Shown piece after piece: positions 1 through 6,745 of a stretch of 37,113 nucleotides of DNA; position 1 is the stretch's first letter, and the number at the start of each line of letters is the position of its first letter. The position numbers and the translations under genes are program-made. This DNA comes from Planctomycetia bacterium (GTDB lineage: Bacteria; Planctomycetota; Phycisphaerae; Phycisphaerales; SM1A02), in NCBI GenBank assembly GCA_005790565.1, contig SXUJ01000046.1:1-37113 (forward strand), given 5' to 3'. The notes beneath the pieces were generated by a model that did not search any database, was not told where the DNA came from, and saw only the letters and a program-made list of their open reading frames with translations.

Positions 1-74
1 AAGAAGAAGAAGAAGAAGAAGAGTCCGAGGACAACGAGGACGAGGGCGAATCAGAGTCCGACACCGCGCCCTAA
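1..74 (+). CDS. 3' end of an unknown gene with an acidic C-terminal tail (partial)
   Basis: Reading from base 3, the frame gives seven Glu codons and then an Asp/Glu/Ser-rich stretch ending in ...DTAP before the TAA at 72-74. The DNA is an uninterrupted AAG/GAA repeat at bases 1-22. Only the last 23 residues are present, so the protein cannot be identified. Acidic low-complexity tails occur on many ribosome- or nucleic-acid-associated and chaperone proteins, but nothing here selects one. The window beginning inside a trinucleotide repeat suggests the assembly broke there. Confidence 0.55.
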   Translation, partial: EEEEEEESEDNEDEGESESDTAP

Positions 75-101
75 CGCGCTTGCGCCAAGGCCCACAATCG
101 G

Positions 102-458
102 ATGCGGCGTTCGCGCATCGCAGGCAACTTTCAGAACGATGTCGGCATTGGCACTTTTGAGTACGGAGTGGCTTCACTTGGCGTACACACGGAATGCGGC
201 GCGGTGGGCGCAATGTTTTCGGGTTATGCACTCCCTGGACACATGCCCTCCTTCGTGGATGCGATCAAGCCCGCACTTGCCGGATTGCCGAAGGACGCGA
301 GCGTCTCCGACGCCGAGATTGCCAATGTCAGCTGGCAGGCAGCCGAACTCGTCAAGCCAAGCGACATGCTCAGCAAAGCAACGGCTCTCCGCGCGCTCGG
401 CGGATTGAGGCAGAACGAGTCGCTCGATCCGCGAAGCGGAGAGAGTCGTCGACGGTGA
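102..458 (+). pseudogene. Remnant of a beta-class carbonic anhydrase
   Basis: Beta-carbonic anhydrases hydrate CO2 using zinc held by a Cys of an N-terminal CxDxR motif and by the His and Cys of a later HxxC motif. Here the middle of the family is readable: RIAGNF (usual RxAGN), GTFEYGVASLG (usual SLEYxVxxLG), HTECGAVGA (HxxCGAV) and GHMPSFVDAIKPAL. The N-terminal 60 or so residues with the first zinc Cys are missing. The hydrophobic strand of about seven residues normally between the LG and the HxxC motif is deleted (…SLGV-HTECG…), and the C-terminal strand that usually ends near a YDxxTG motif is lost. An in-frame stop at 72-74 lies just upstream. I read this as a decayed gene, not a working short enzyme. 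It ends one base before the stop of the convergent transporter gene. Loss through assembly error is an alternative. Confidence 0.7.
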
Positions 459-1982
459 TCAGAAGAGGAGCGCCGCCATCGACACGATGACGAGGATTGC
501 AACGACATCGAGCACGATGCCCGCGCGCATCATGTCGCCCGCGCGAACGTGTCCGGAGGCGTAGATCAATGCGTTTGGCGGAGTACCGACAGGCAACGCG
601 AAAGCCCAACTCGCAGCGAACGCGGCAGGAATGACAAGTGTTTCCGGCGCGACACCAAGTCCCGGCGCCAGCGCCCCAACGATTGGCACCGCCATCGCCG
701 TCAAGGTCGTGTTCGAGGCGACTTCACTCGCAATCACGAGCGTTGCGACGAGGATGATCAGTAGGCCGATCTGCGGGAGTGTCCCCGCCTGCGCAATCAT
801 CGCGCCTAGCGCGGATGAGAGACCCGAGCGCGACATCGCCTCCGCGAGACACAACCCGCCACCGAACAACATCAAGACGCGCCATGGCACCTTGCTGAGC
901 ACACTCGCGTCCAGAATCGGAACGCCGCGTCGAGTCGCACTCGGGATGAAGAACAGCGCCGCTGCAGCCGCCACCGCGACGGTTCCGTCCTTGACCTGCG
1001 GAAACGCCTTCGTATATAGCGGCTGCGTCACCCAGAGCAGCACGGCCAACGCGAACACACCGAGCGCGCAGTAGCCATCACGACCAATCGCCGACTTGGT
1101 CACGCGCAGTTCCACATCGGCAAGTTCACGCGCAGGAAAGAGCCACAGCCCAAGTATCGCGATCGCGAGCGGGAGGAACACCAATGTCGTTGGCACGCTG
1201 AAGTACAGCCAATCATTGAAGGTGAAGTCCACGCCATTGTCGCGCAACCAGTTCACCGCGATGGGATTGGGTGGGCTTCCGATGATCGTGAGCGCGCCAC
1301 CGATACTCGACGCGAATGCGACACCCAAGAGCAGTGATGTGAAGAACCGCCCCGCTGCGGCGCGTTGCGCGCCATTCGTCGCTGCACTCGTCGCTTGACC
1401 ACCGAGGGCGATTGCGAGTGGCAACATCGTCGCCGCCGTTGCAAGGTTCGACACGAACGCGCTGAGTATTGCGGTGCTCATCATGAGCGCGGCAAGCACG
1501 CGAAAGGGAGAACTCCCCGCGAAGCCAACAAGCGTCGCGGCGAATCGCTGCGAAACCGCGGTGCGTTCAAGTGCGAATGCCAGGAGCGCGCTGCCTCCGA
1601 ACAGGAACATCACATCATTCGCGTACGGCGCGGCGATTTCCGCGGGCGTTCCAACGCCGAGGACCGCGAGGACGACGAATGGGAGCAGACCAGTGACCGC
1701 TGGATCGACCGCGAGCGTCACCCACCATGTCGCCATCAACGCGAGCAGGCCGAGCACACACGATGCGGCGTCCGTCAATCCGCCCATGCCTGCCAACGCT
1801 GGGTGCGTCAAACCAACCATGAGGACTGCAAGGATCGGTCCGACAAACAACCCAATGCGTTTCGCGCGGACGGACCCTTCGTCGAGATCGATATCAACCT
1901 CCGACGGTGCGATAGTCGCGTCCGCCGCCGAACATTCGCCTGCGCGGTCTGAGGTCGATGGCTCCTTGGATGCATTCGTCAT
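459..1982 (-). CDS. DASS/SLC13-type sodium:anion symporter
   Basis: This is a predicted inner-membrane carrier that couples Na+ to uptake of a dicarboxylate, sulfate or similar divalent anion. The 507-residue length fits the DASS (SLC13) family. Both family repeats are visible: SNLATAATMLP with GSPPNPIAV in the first half, and SNTTLTAMAVPI with GTPPNALIYASG in the second. These Ser-Asn-Thr-like and Pro-Pro-Asn segments form the sodium and substrate sites. The first repeat has SNL where SNT is usual. About eleven or more hydrophobic segments follow a hydrophilic N-terminus of about 40 residues. The substrate cannot be told from sequence. A TATTCT box lies 7 nt before the ATG and there is no Shine-Dalgarno, which suggests a leaderless message. 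The adjacent carbonic anhydrase remnant hints that the pair may once have served inorganic carbon or C4-acid uptake, but that is speculation. Confidence 0.88.
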   Translation of the reverse strand: MTNASKEPSTSDRAGECSAADATIAPSEVDIDLDEGSVRAKRIGLFVGPILAVLMVGLTHPALAGMGGLTDAASCVLGLLALMATWWVTLAVDPAVTGLLPFVVLAVLGVGTPAEIAAPYANDVMFLFGGSALLAFALERTAVSQRFAATLVGFAGSSPFRVLAALMMSTAILSAFVSNLATAATMLPLAIALGGQATSAATNGAQRAAAGRFFTSLLLGVAFASSIGGALTIIGSPPNPIAVNWLRDNGVDFTFNDWLYFSVPTTLVFLPLAIAILGLWLFPARELADVELRVTKSAIGRDGYCALGVFALAVLLWVTQPLYTKAFPQVKDGTVAVAAAAALFFIPSATRRGVPILDASVLSKVPWRVLMLFGGGLCLAEAMSRSGLSSALGAMIAQAGTLPQIGLLIILVATLVIASEVASNTTLTAMAVPIVGALAPGLGVAPETLVIPAAFAASWAFALPVGTPPNALIYASGHVRAGDMMRAGIVLDVVAILVIVSMAALLF

Positions 1983-1989
1983 CCCCCAG

Positions 1990-1995
1990 AGAATA
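1990..1995 (-). promoter_or_regulatory. Putative -10 box TATTCT of the DASS gene
   Basis: On the minus strand TATTCT ends 7 nt before the ATG at 1982, so transcription would start at or within a base of the start codon. The hexamer fits the TANNCT pattern seen at the same distance before seven other genes of the window. No clear TTGACA-like -35 is visible. Confidence 0.5.
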
Positions 1996-2004
1996 CCGAA
2001 TGCG

Positions 2005-2021
2005 CGGTAAACGCACGGTAA
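2005..2021. promoter_or_regulatory. Direct repeat CGGTAA with 11-bp period, candidate operator
   Basis: CGGTAA occurs at 2005-2010 and again at 2016-2021 inside similar flanks (GCGCGGTAAAC then GCACGGTAAGG). The repeats are one helical turn apart and lie 10-26 bp upstream of the TATTCT box, where a -35 or an activator/repressor site would be. On the transcribed strand they read TTACCG. This is a two-copy pattern only. Confidence 0.3.
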
Positions 2022-2044
2022 GGCGGACGCGAGCGTGCGTCATG

Positions 2045-2070
2045 TGAGCCATGGTTGTTGACGAGGCTCA
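2045..2070. repeat. Short inverted repeat TGAGCC/GGCTCA in a divergent promoter region
   Basis: The 6-bp arms at 2045-2050 and 2065-2070 are perfect and separated by 14 bp. They lie between the divergently transcribed transporter and deoxyhypusine-synthase-like genes. It could be an operator or chance. Confidence 0.2.
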
Positions 2071-2124
2071 TTCCCTTCCTTCGACCGCGCGCCTCACGCC
2101 CTTCCTGCTATACATCCTCATCCT

Positions 2125-3174
2125 ATGGCTCAAGGCTCGCTTCCAATTCTCGAGTTTGTTGTTCGCAACTACAAGAATTTCAACGCTCGCGCGACTCGCG
2201 ATGCGCTGTTTGCCTACTGGGATCACATCGGGGGCGGCGGAAAGATGTACTGGGCCGTTGCGGGCGCGATGAGTTCCGCGCAACTGGGCATCACCCTCGC
2301 CCCCGCGATCCGCGCCGGGCTTGTCCACGGCCTCTCCGTCACCGGCGCCAACCTCGAAGAGTCGCTCTTCCGACTCGTCGCCCATCACGGCTACAAAGAC
2401 TTTCCCGACTACCGCTACTTCACCAAAGAAGACGACACGAAGATTCTCCAACAGCGCATGCGCCGCGTCACGGACACGAGCATTCCCGAGGATGAAGCCT
2501 TTCGCGCCGTCGAGAAAATCCTCGTCCCCATGTGGCATAAGGCGACGACCAACGGCGATCGTCGATTCTGGCACGAATACTTCTACGATCTCGTGCTGTC
2601 GATTCCCAAGAAGCACTTCCAAGGAAATCCCGATGAGTGCTGGTTGCTCGCGGCTGCGAAGGCGAAGCTACCGATGGTCGTGCCCGGCCACGAGGACTCG
2701 ACTTTCGGCAACATCTTTGCGTCGCATGTGAAATTTAACGAATGCAGCGCGAGCATTGTGAAGAGCGGCATTGAGTACATGGCGAATCTGTACGACGATT
2801 ACAAACTGCTCTCCAAAGGCAAGGGCGTGGGCTTCTTCCAAATCGGTGGCGGTATCTCGGGAGACTTCCCAATCTGCGTCGTGCCATCCATCAAGTACGA
2901 CCTTCAACAATCCGTCAAGCCATGGGCGTACTTCTGCCAGATTTCTGACTCGACGACTTCATATGGTTCGTACTCGGGCGCCACGCCCAACGAGAAAATC
3001 ACTTGGGACAAGTTGACGGAAGACACGCCCATGTTTGTCATCGAGTCTGATGCGACAGTCGTCGCGCCGCTCATGCTGAGTGCATTGATGGAGTGCAGGG
3101 AGCAGCCGAAGCGAGCCAACGCAATCATCAAGGCCTGCCGAAGCGTGACGCGAAAATCTTTGGCCCGAACCTAG
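2125..3174 (+). CDS. Deoxyhypusine-synthase-like protein
   Basis: Eukaryotic and archaeal deoxyhypusine synthase uses NAD and spermidine to modify a lysine of eIF5A. Bacterial homologues act on other polyamine chemistry or are uncharacterised. The protein shows the family fold signatures: ANLEESLF near residue 70, a central region with SIPKKH and GHEDSTFGNIFASH, then FFQIGGGISGDFPICVVP, a QISDSTTSYGSYSGATPNEKITW segment corresponding to the GS-x-SGA-x-P-x-E-x-x-SWGK block, and a DAT-VAPLM end. By eye, the catalytic Lys of the eukaryotic GGGxxKxH loop is replaced: the loop here reads GGGISGDF. The protein is therefore probably not a canonical deoxyhypusine synthase. Length is 349 residues. A TATACA box at 2109-2114 suggests a very short leader. 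The stop codon overlaps the stop of convergent asnB within CTAG. Confidence 0.82.
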   Translation: MAQGSLPILEFVVRNYKNFNARATRDALFAYWDHIGGGGKMYWAVAGAMSSAQLGITLAPAIRAGLVHGLSVTGANLEESLFRLVAHHGYKDFPDYRYFTKEDDTKILQQRMRRVTDTSIPEDEAFRAVEKILVPMWHKATTNGDRRFWHEYFYDLVLSIPKKHFQGNPDECWLLAAAKAKLPMVVPGHEDSTFGNIFASHVKFNECSASIVKSGIEYMANLYDDYKLLSKGKGVGFFQIGGGISGDFPICVVPSIKYDLQQSVKPWAYFCQISDSTTSYGSYSGATPNEKITWDKLTEDTPMFVIESDATVVAPLMLSALMECREQPKRANAIIKACRSVTRKSLART

Positions 3175-5006
3175 GCTCTTGCTCTCAGCCAGAGTTCCAG
3201 AATCAGCATCGGCCAGAGTCGATAGATAGAGAAGTGATTCGGATCGCGCTGCTCGAGGACGAATCGAGTGAGGGCATCGCCATCGAGGTGGTTGCGAAGG
3301 GCTGCATCACGCCCGAGGGAGTCCTCCGCGAGCTTCAGCAACTCCGATTGCGACCAGCAATCCGACGGAAGACCGAAACCCATCTTGCGTCGTTCCATCC
3401 ATTCGCGCGGAAGGTACTCGGCGGCGAGTTCTTTCAGAATTCGCTTCGTTCCAAGCGGTGGCTCCCACAGCATCGAATCTGGAAGCGTCGCCGCAAACGC
3501 GCCAAGTTCATGATCAAGAAGCGGACAGCGCACTTCGAGCGAGCATTGCATGCTCATGCGATCAACCTTCGGCAAGACCGCCCCTGGCATATAGGTGTAC
3601 GCATCGAGCGCTCGCATGCGCTGCATCGGCGTGCGCGACTCGTCTTCGAGCAGCTCGCGCCAATCAGAAAGATGACGCGCGGCCTCTGAGGGAATCGGCG
3701 TACCGAGAAGTTCAGTCACTCGCTCGGGCTGAAACATGAGCCACCGAGGGCCGAGATATCGATCCGCAACCGAAGTCGCGCGCTCGCCTTGCGCGAGAAG
3801 TTTTAGCCGTGCTAGGTATCCGCCCACATCCGCCGCCGTTTCATTGAGCGTGTCCTTGTAGCGACCGTAGCCACCGAACAATTCGTCTCCGCCGTCGCCG
3901 CTGAGTGCAACCGTCACGAATTGCCGAGTGAACCGCGAGAGCAAGAGCGTGGGAAGGCAGGAGGAATCGCCGTTGGGTTCATCGAGTCGCGCCGCAATGT
4001 CCGGAAGCATGCGCATCGCGTCCGGCGTGAGGACATCGTCGCGGTGATTCGTCCCGAGCATGCGCGCCGTCTCGCGCGCGAACAAATGTTCCGTCGCGTT
4101 GGGATCGTCAAATCCCATGGAAAAGGTGTCCACCTTCTTTCCGAAGTCCTTGGCCATCATCGCCACCACGAGCGAACTGTCCACCCCTCCCGAAAGAAAC
4201 GCGCCGAGAGGAACATCGCTCTCGAGCCGCTTCTCGACAGCGCGCCTCACGAGTCGACGCAGTTCGTTCTTCACTTCCGTGGGCGAGCGTTTGGTCTCGA
4301 TGCTGCGGCGCGGCGAGAAACGATAAAAGCGCTCGGTCTGACGCTTGCCAGTCGCGAGGTTGATGGACATCGCGTGACCGGGCGGAAGTTTGTGGAGACC
4401 CTCGTAAATACCAAGCTCGACGGGCATGTACTGGACGAGGAGGTACGCCGCGATCGCATCGCGCGAAACTCGACGATTGAGAAAGGGCAGCGTTTCGAGT
4501 GCGCGAAGCTCGCTCGCGAAGGCGAGGAAGCCTGCACCGTCGGCGATGTAGAGAGGCTTCTTCCCAAACGGGTCGCGTGCGAGCACGAGGGTTTGCTCCC
4601 GCGCGTTGTACGCCGCGAATGCGAACATGCCATCGAGACTCTTGCACTGGTCTAGTCGCGTCTCTTCAAACATGTGCACGAGCACTTCGGTATCGCTGTT
4701 GGAACGAAAGGCGTGCCCGTTCGCTTCAAGCGCCGCGCGGAGATCGTGATGGTTGTAAATCTCACCATTGAAAACGACCTGCACAGAGCCGTCCTCATTC
4801 GCCATCGGCTGACGGCCATGCGCACGAAGATCAATGATGGAAAGTCGCCGATGCGCGAGCGCAACGCGACCATCGTCCGAGACCCACGACGAACCGTCGT
4901 CCGGCCCGCGATGCGTCATGGAGTCGCGCATACGCGTGGCGAGACGCGCGATTTCGTCCCGACCGAGGCCGATTCCAATGTCGATGATTCCGGCGATGCC
5001 ACACAC
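3171..5006 (-). CDS. asnB: Glutamine-hydrolysing asparagine synthase (AsnB family)
   Basis: The enzyme transfers ammonia from glutamine to an AMP-activated carboxylate, classically aspartate to asparagine. Homologues in glycan clusters can amidate other acids. The start is GTG at 5006, fixed by the need for Cys at position 2 (MCGIAG), the nucleophile of the class II glutaminase domain. That domain continues with HRGPDD, HRRLSIIDL, NGEIYNH and SDTEV. The synthetase domain has the PP-loop FLSGGVDSS, then SMGFDD, ALSGDGGDELFGGY and a C-terminal RKMGFGLP segment. At 611 residues it is full length. It follows the small membrane protein gene by 36 bp on the same strand and is likely cotranscribed with it. 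Its place beside glycosyltransferase and Wzt-like genes suggests a role in glycan or peptidoglycan decoration as much as in asparagine supply. Confidence 0.93.
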   Translation of the reverse strand: MCGIAGIIDIGIGLGRDEIARLATRMRDSMTHRGPDDGSSWVSDDGRVALAHRRLSIIDLRAHGRQPMANEDGSVQVVFNGEIYNHHDLRAALEANGHAFRSNSDTEVLVHMFEETRLDQCKSLDGMFAFAAYNAREQTLVLARDPFGKKPLYIADGAGFLAFASELRALETLPFLNRRVSRDAIAAYLLVQYMPVELGIYEGLHKLPPGHAMSINLATGKRQTERFYRFSPRRSIETKRSPTEVKNELRRLVRRAVEKRLESDVPLGAFLSGGVDSSLVVAMMAKDFGKKVDTFSMGFDDPNATEHLFARETARMLGTNHRDDVLTPDAMRMLPDIAARLDEPNGDSSCLPTLLLSRFTRQFVTVALSGDGGDELFGGYGRYKDTLNETAADVGGYLARLKLLAQGERATSVADRYLGPRWLMFQPERVTELLGTPIPSEAARHLSDWRELLEDESRTPMQRMRALDAYTYMPGAVLPKVDRMSMQCSLEVRCPLLDHELGAFAATLPDSMLWEPPLGTKRILKELAAEYLPREWMERRKMGFGLPSDCWSQSELLKLAEDSLGRDAALRNHLDGDALTRFVLEQRDPNHFSIYRLWPMLILELWLRARA

Positions 5007-5042
5007 GCGCCGCGCAGAGTATGCGATTCACCGCACGCGGAT

Positions 5043-5426
5043 TCACTCAGCGCGGGGATTCCGCGCCCAAATGGAGGCGACCGCGAGGACCCAGCTCGGG
5101 AAGATCCCCACAAAGGGAATCGCCTCAGCCACGGTTGCGAACAGGAGTTCGACGCGGAAGCCAAGAATAGCGAAGAGGACAAAACCAACGCATAGGTCAA
5201 AGACGATCACGCCAAGCTCGCCAAATGGAACGCCAAGCGTATCCGCGAACGATGCGACGCCGAGCGCAAGCACGAGTCGCAACATGGACAACCCCGCGGC
5301 GTTCGCGACTGACGCGGTGACTGGAGTTGGAGGCGGTGGCGGTGGCGGAGGACTCGGGTCGGCAATTGCAGCTGGCGGAGGCGAGATCTCTATCGAGTTT
5401 TCGTCAGGTTGGTTCGTTTCAGCCAT
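5043..5426 (-). CDS. Small Pro-rich membrane protein, unknown function
   Basis: I do not recognise a family. The start at 5426 is chosen because GGAGG lies 5 nt upstream (minus-strand ggaggcgaaATG) and because the frame further upstream looks non-coding. The 127-residue product begins with an acidic, Pro-rich cytoplasmic-looking segment carrying eight consecutive prolines near residues 25-32 (a GGTGGC-like repeat in the DNA at about 5331-5350). Two to three hydrophobic segments follow, including LMLRLVLALGVA-like and VIVFDLCVGFVLFAILG-like stretches. The polyproline run would be expected to need EF-P for smooth translation. It heads an operon with asnB (36 bp gap). Convincing as a gene from its ribosome binding site and spacing, not from homology. 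Confidence 0.6.
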   Translation of the reverse strand: MAETNQPDENSIEISPPPAAIADPSPPPPPPPPTPVTASVANAAGLSMLRLVLALGVASFADTLGVPFGELGVIVFDLCVGFVLFAILGFRVELLFATVAEAIPFVGIFPSWVLAVASIWARNPRAE

Positions 5427-5462
5427 TTCGCCTCCAAGAAAACTCCGCGCGGCGGATCGACC

Positions 5463-5474
5463 ACTGCATGCAGT
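5463..5474. promoter_or_regulatory. Perfect 12-bp palindrome ACTGCATGCAGT
   Basis: The palindrome lies in the 126-bp gap between the asnB operon and the divergent methyltransferase gene. It is downstream of the TATCCT box proposed for the asnB operon, so it would sit in that operon's leader or serve as an operator. A dyad of this length suggests a dimeric protein site, but no regulator can be named. Confidence 0.3.
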
Positions 5475-5501
5475 TCGATTCGCCATCTATACCTAGGATG
5501 C

Positions 5502-5507
5502 AGGATA
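5502..5507 (-). promoter_or_regulatory. Putative -10 box TATCCT of the small membrane protein-asnB operon
   Basis: On the minus strand this TANNCT hexamer would give a leader of about 70 nt that carries the GGAGG site before the ATG at 5426. It is an example of the motif at a gene that does have a leader and a Shine-Dalgarno. Confidence 0.3.
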
Positions 5508-5539
5508 CCGACCGACAGCGCGGCGCGGTGTTGTCCTGC

Positions 5540-5545
5540 TACGCT
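5540..5545 (+). promoter_or_regulatory. Putative -10 box TACGCT of the methyltransferase gene
   Basis: TACGCT ends 7 nt before the ATG at 5553, with no Shine-Dalgarno in the intervening gcgccat. It fits the leaderless TANNCT pattern. Confidence 0.45.
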
Positions 5546-5552
5546 GCGCCAT

Positions 5553-6728
5553 ATGTCGAGTGCTCCCGTTGTTGAAGATCCCGCCGAGTCCAAGGGACTC
5601 GATGAGTCGCTACGGTTTGGATTCGGACGAAACTGGTCGGAGTTTATTGATCAGCACTTTTCAGAGTCGCGCGTCGACTCGAGTCGTGAGCACCTGCTCA
5701 CGGCTCTTCGCCTGAAGTCCCTCGCGGGGCTCTCCTTTCTCGACATTGGTTGCGGGAGCGGGCTGCATTCACTCGCCGCACTGCGCTCGGGTGCCGCCAG
5801 TGTCGTGAGCTTTGACTACGACGCCAACGCGGTTGCGACGAGCCTCAAGGTTCGGGAAATGGCGGCGGCCAATGACGCGCGCTGGAGCGTTGAGCGAGGG
5901 TCCGTACTCGATGCCGCGCGAATGCACGCGCTTCCGAAGTTCGACATTGTGTACTCCTGGGGCGTGCTTCATCACACGGGCGAACTCTGGACCGCGATGG
6001 ACAACGCCATTATTCCTCGCAAACCCGACAGCGTCGTCTACCTCGCGTTGTATTCGAGCGATCAGTATGTCGAGCCTCCCACGGGCGAATGGGTGAAAGT
6101 GAAGCGCGAGTACAACCAACGCGGCGCGCTGGGAAAACGAATCATGGAGTGGAAGCACGCTCTCGGGCTCTTCCGCGGTGGCTGGCGACAGAAAGAGTGG
6201 CCGTGGGAGGTTGTCCGAAAGTACAACACCCGCGGCATGGACTTCTGGACGGACATCAAGGATTGGCTCGGCGGTTGGCCGATCGAGTTTGCGTCCTACG
6301 CGGAAGTCGAAGCGTGGGGGAAGCGTCACGGACTGACCATTGTGAATGCCATCCTCGGTGAAGGGTGCACGGAATACATACTCGCAGACCCTCGACACAA
6401 CCAACAATGGGCGGCCGAAGAGGCGCGCCGACTCGCGTCTCGCAAGTCGCTTCCCACCCCATTCGTGCAGCGTGATGGCTTGTCGTGGTCCGCGCAACTA
6501 CCCGAACTCGTTGGCCAATGCGACCAGTGCTTGCCACCGCGCGGTTCGCGACTGATGCTGTACGACGGCGATCGGCCGATTGGATTGACCCACTTCATGC
6601 ACGCGCACATCGTGCAGTACGGAAACGGTCGGTTTGCACATTGGCAGGACTATGTGCTGTTCTCGACGACCGACGGGCGTGATCCCAACGCAAACGCGGG
6701 TCGCTACTCGTACATCGCAGACTACTAA
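5553..6728 (+). CDS. SAM-dependent methyltransferase in a glycan cluster
   Basis: This is a class I methyltransferase using S-adenosylmethionine. The SAM-binding motif I is FLDIGCGSGLHSLAAL near residue 65, followed by an acidic SFDYD segment (motif II), a GSVLDAARM segment and DIVYSWGVLHHTGELW (motif IV region), as in UbiE/UbiG-like and many glycan methyltransferases. The frame is open further upstream, but I place the start at 5553 because the upstream part looks non-coding and a TACGCT box lies 7 nt before this ATG. The last third (about residues 290-391), with conserved-looking Trp and Cys residues (QCDQC, HWQDYVLFSTTDG), is not part of the methyltransferase core and may bind the acceptor. 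The Wzt-like gene follows after 17 bp, so the two are probably cotranscribed and the acceptor is probably a saccharide. Acceptor inferred only from context. Confidence 0.8.
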   Translation: MSSAPVVEDPAESKGLDESLRFGFGRNWSEFIDQHFSESRVDSSREHLLTALRLKSLAGLSFLDIGCGSGLHSLAALRSGAASVVSFDYDANAVATSLKVREMAAANDARWSVERGSVLDAARMHALPKFDIVYSWGVLHHTGELWTAMDNAIIPRKPDSVVYLALYSSDQYVEPPTGEWVKVKREYNQRGALGKRIMEWKHALGLFRGGWRQKEWPWEVVRKYNTRGMDFWTDIKDWLGGWPIEFASYAEVEAWGKRHGLTIVNAILGEGCTEYILADPRHNQQWAAEEARRLASRKSLPTPFVQRDGLSWSAQLPELVGQCDQCLPPRGSRLMLYDGDRPIGLTHFMHAHIVQYGNGRFAHWQDYVLFSTTDGRDPNANAGRYSYIADY

Positions 6729-6745
6729 GGCGAGAGAAGGTCGAC

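Noticed and set aside
1-22. AAG trinucleotide tract as a variable-number repeat or CRISPR-like element
   Set aside because: It encodes a Glu run inside a coding tail and has no spacer structure. It is best read as a low-complexity contig edge.
428-440. Hairpin TCCGC-GAA-GCGGA as a terminator between the carbonic anhydrase remnant and the transporter gene
   Set aside because: The 5-bp stem is short and no T-tract follows on either strand.
5330-5352. GGTGGC-type tandem repeat
   Set aside because: It encodes the polyproline run of the small membrane protein on the minus strand and needs no separate explanation.
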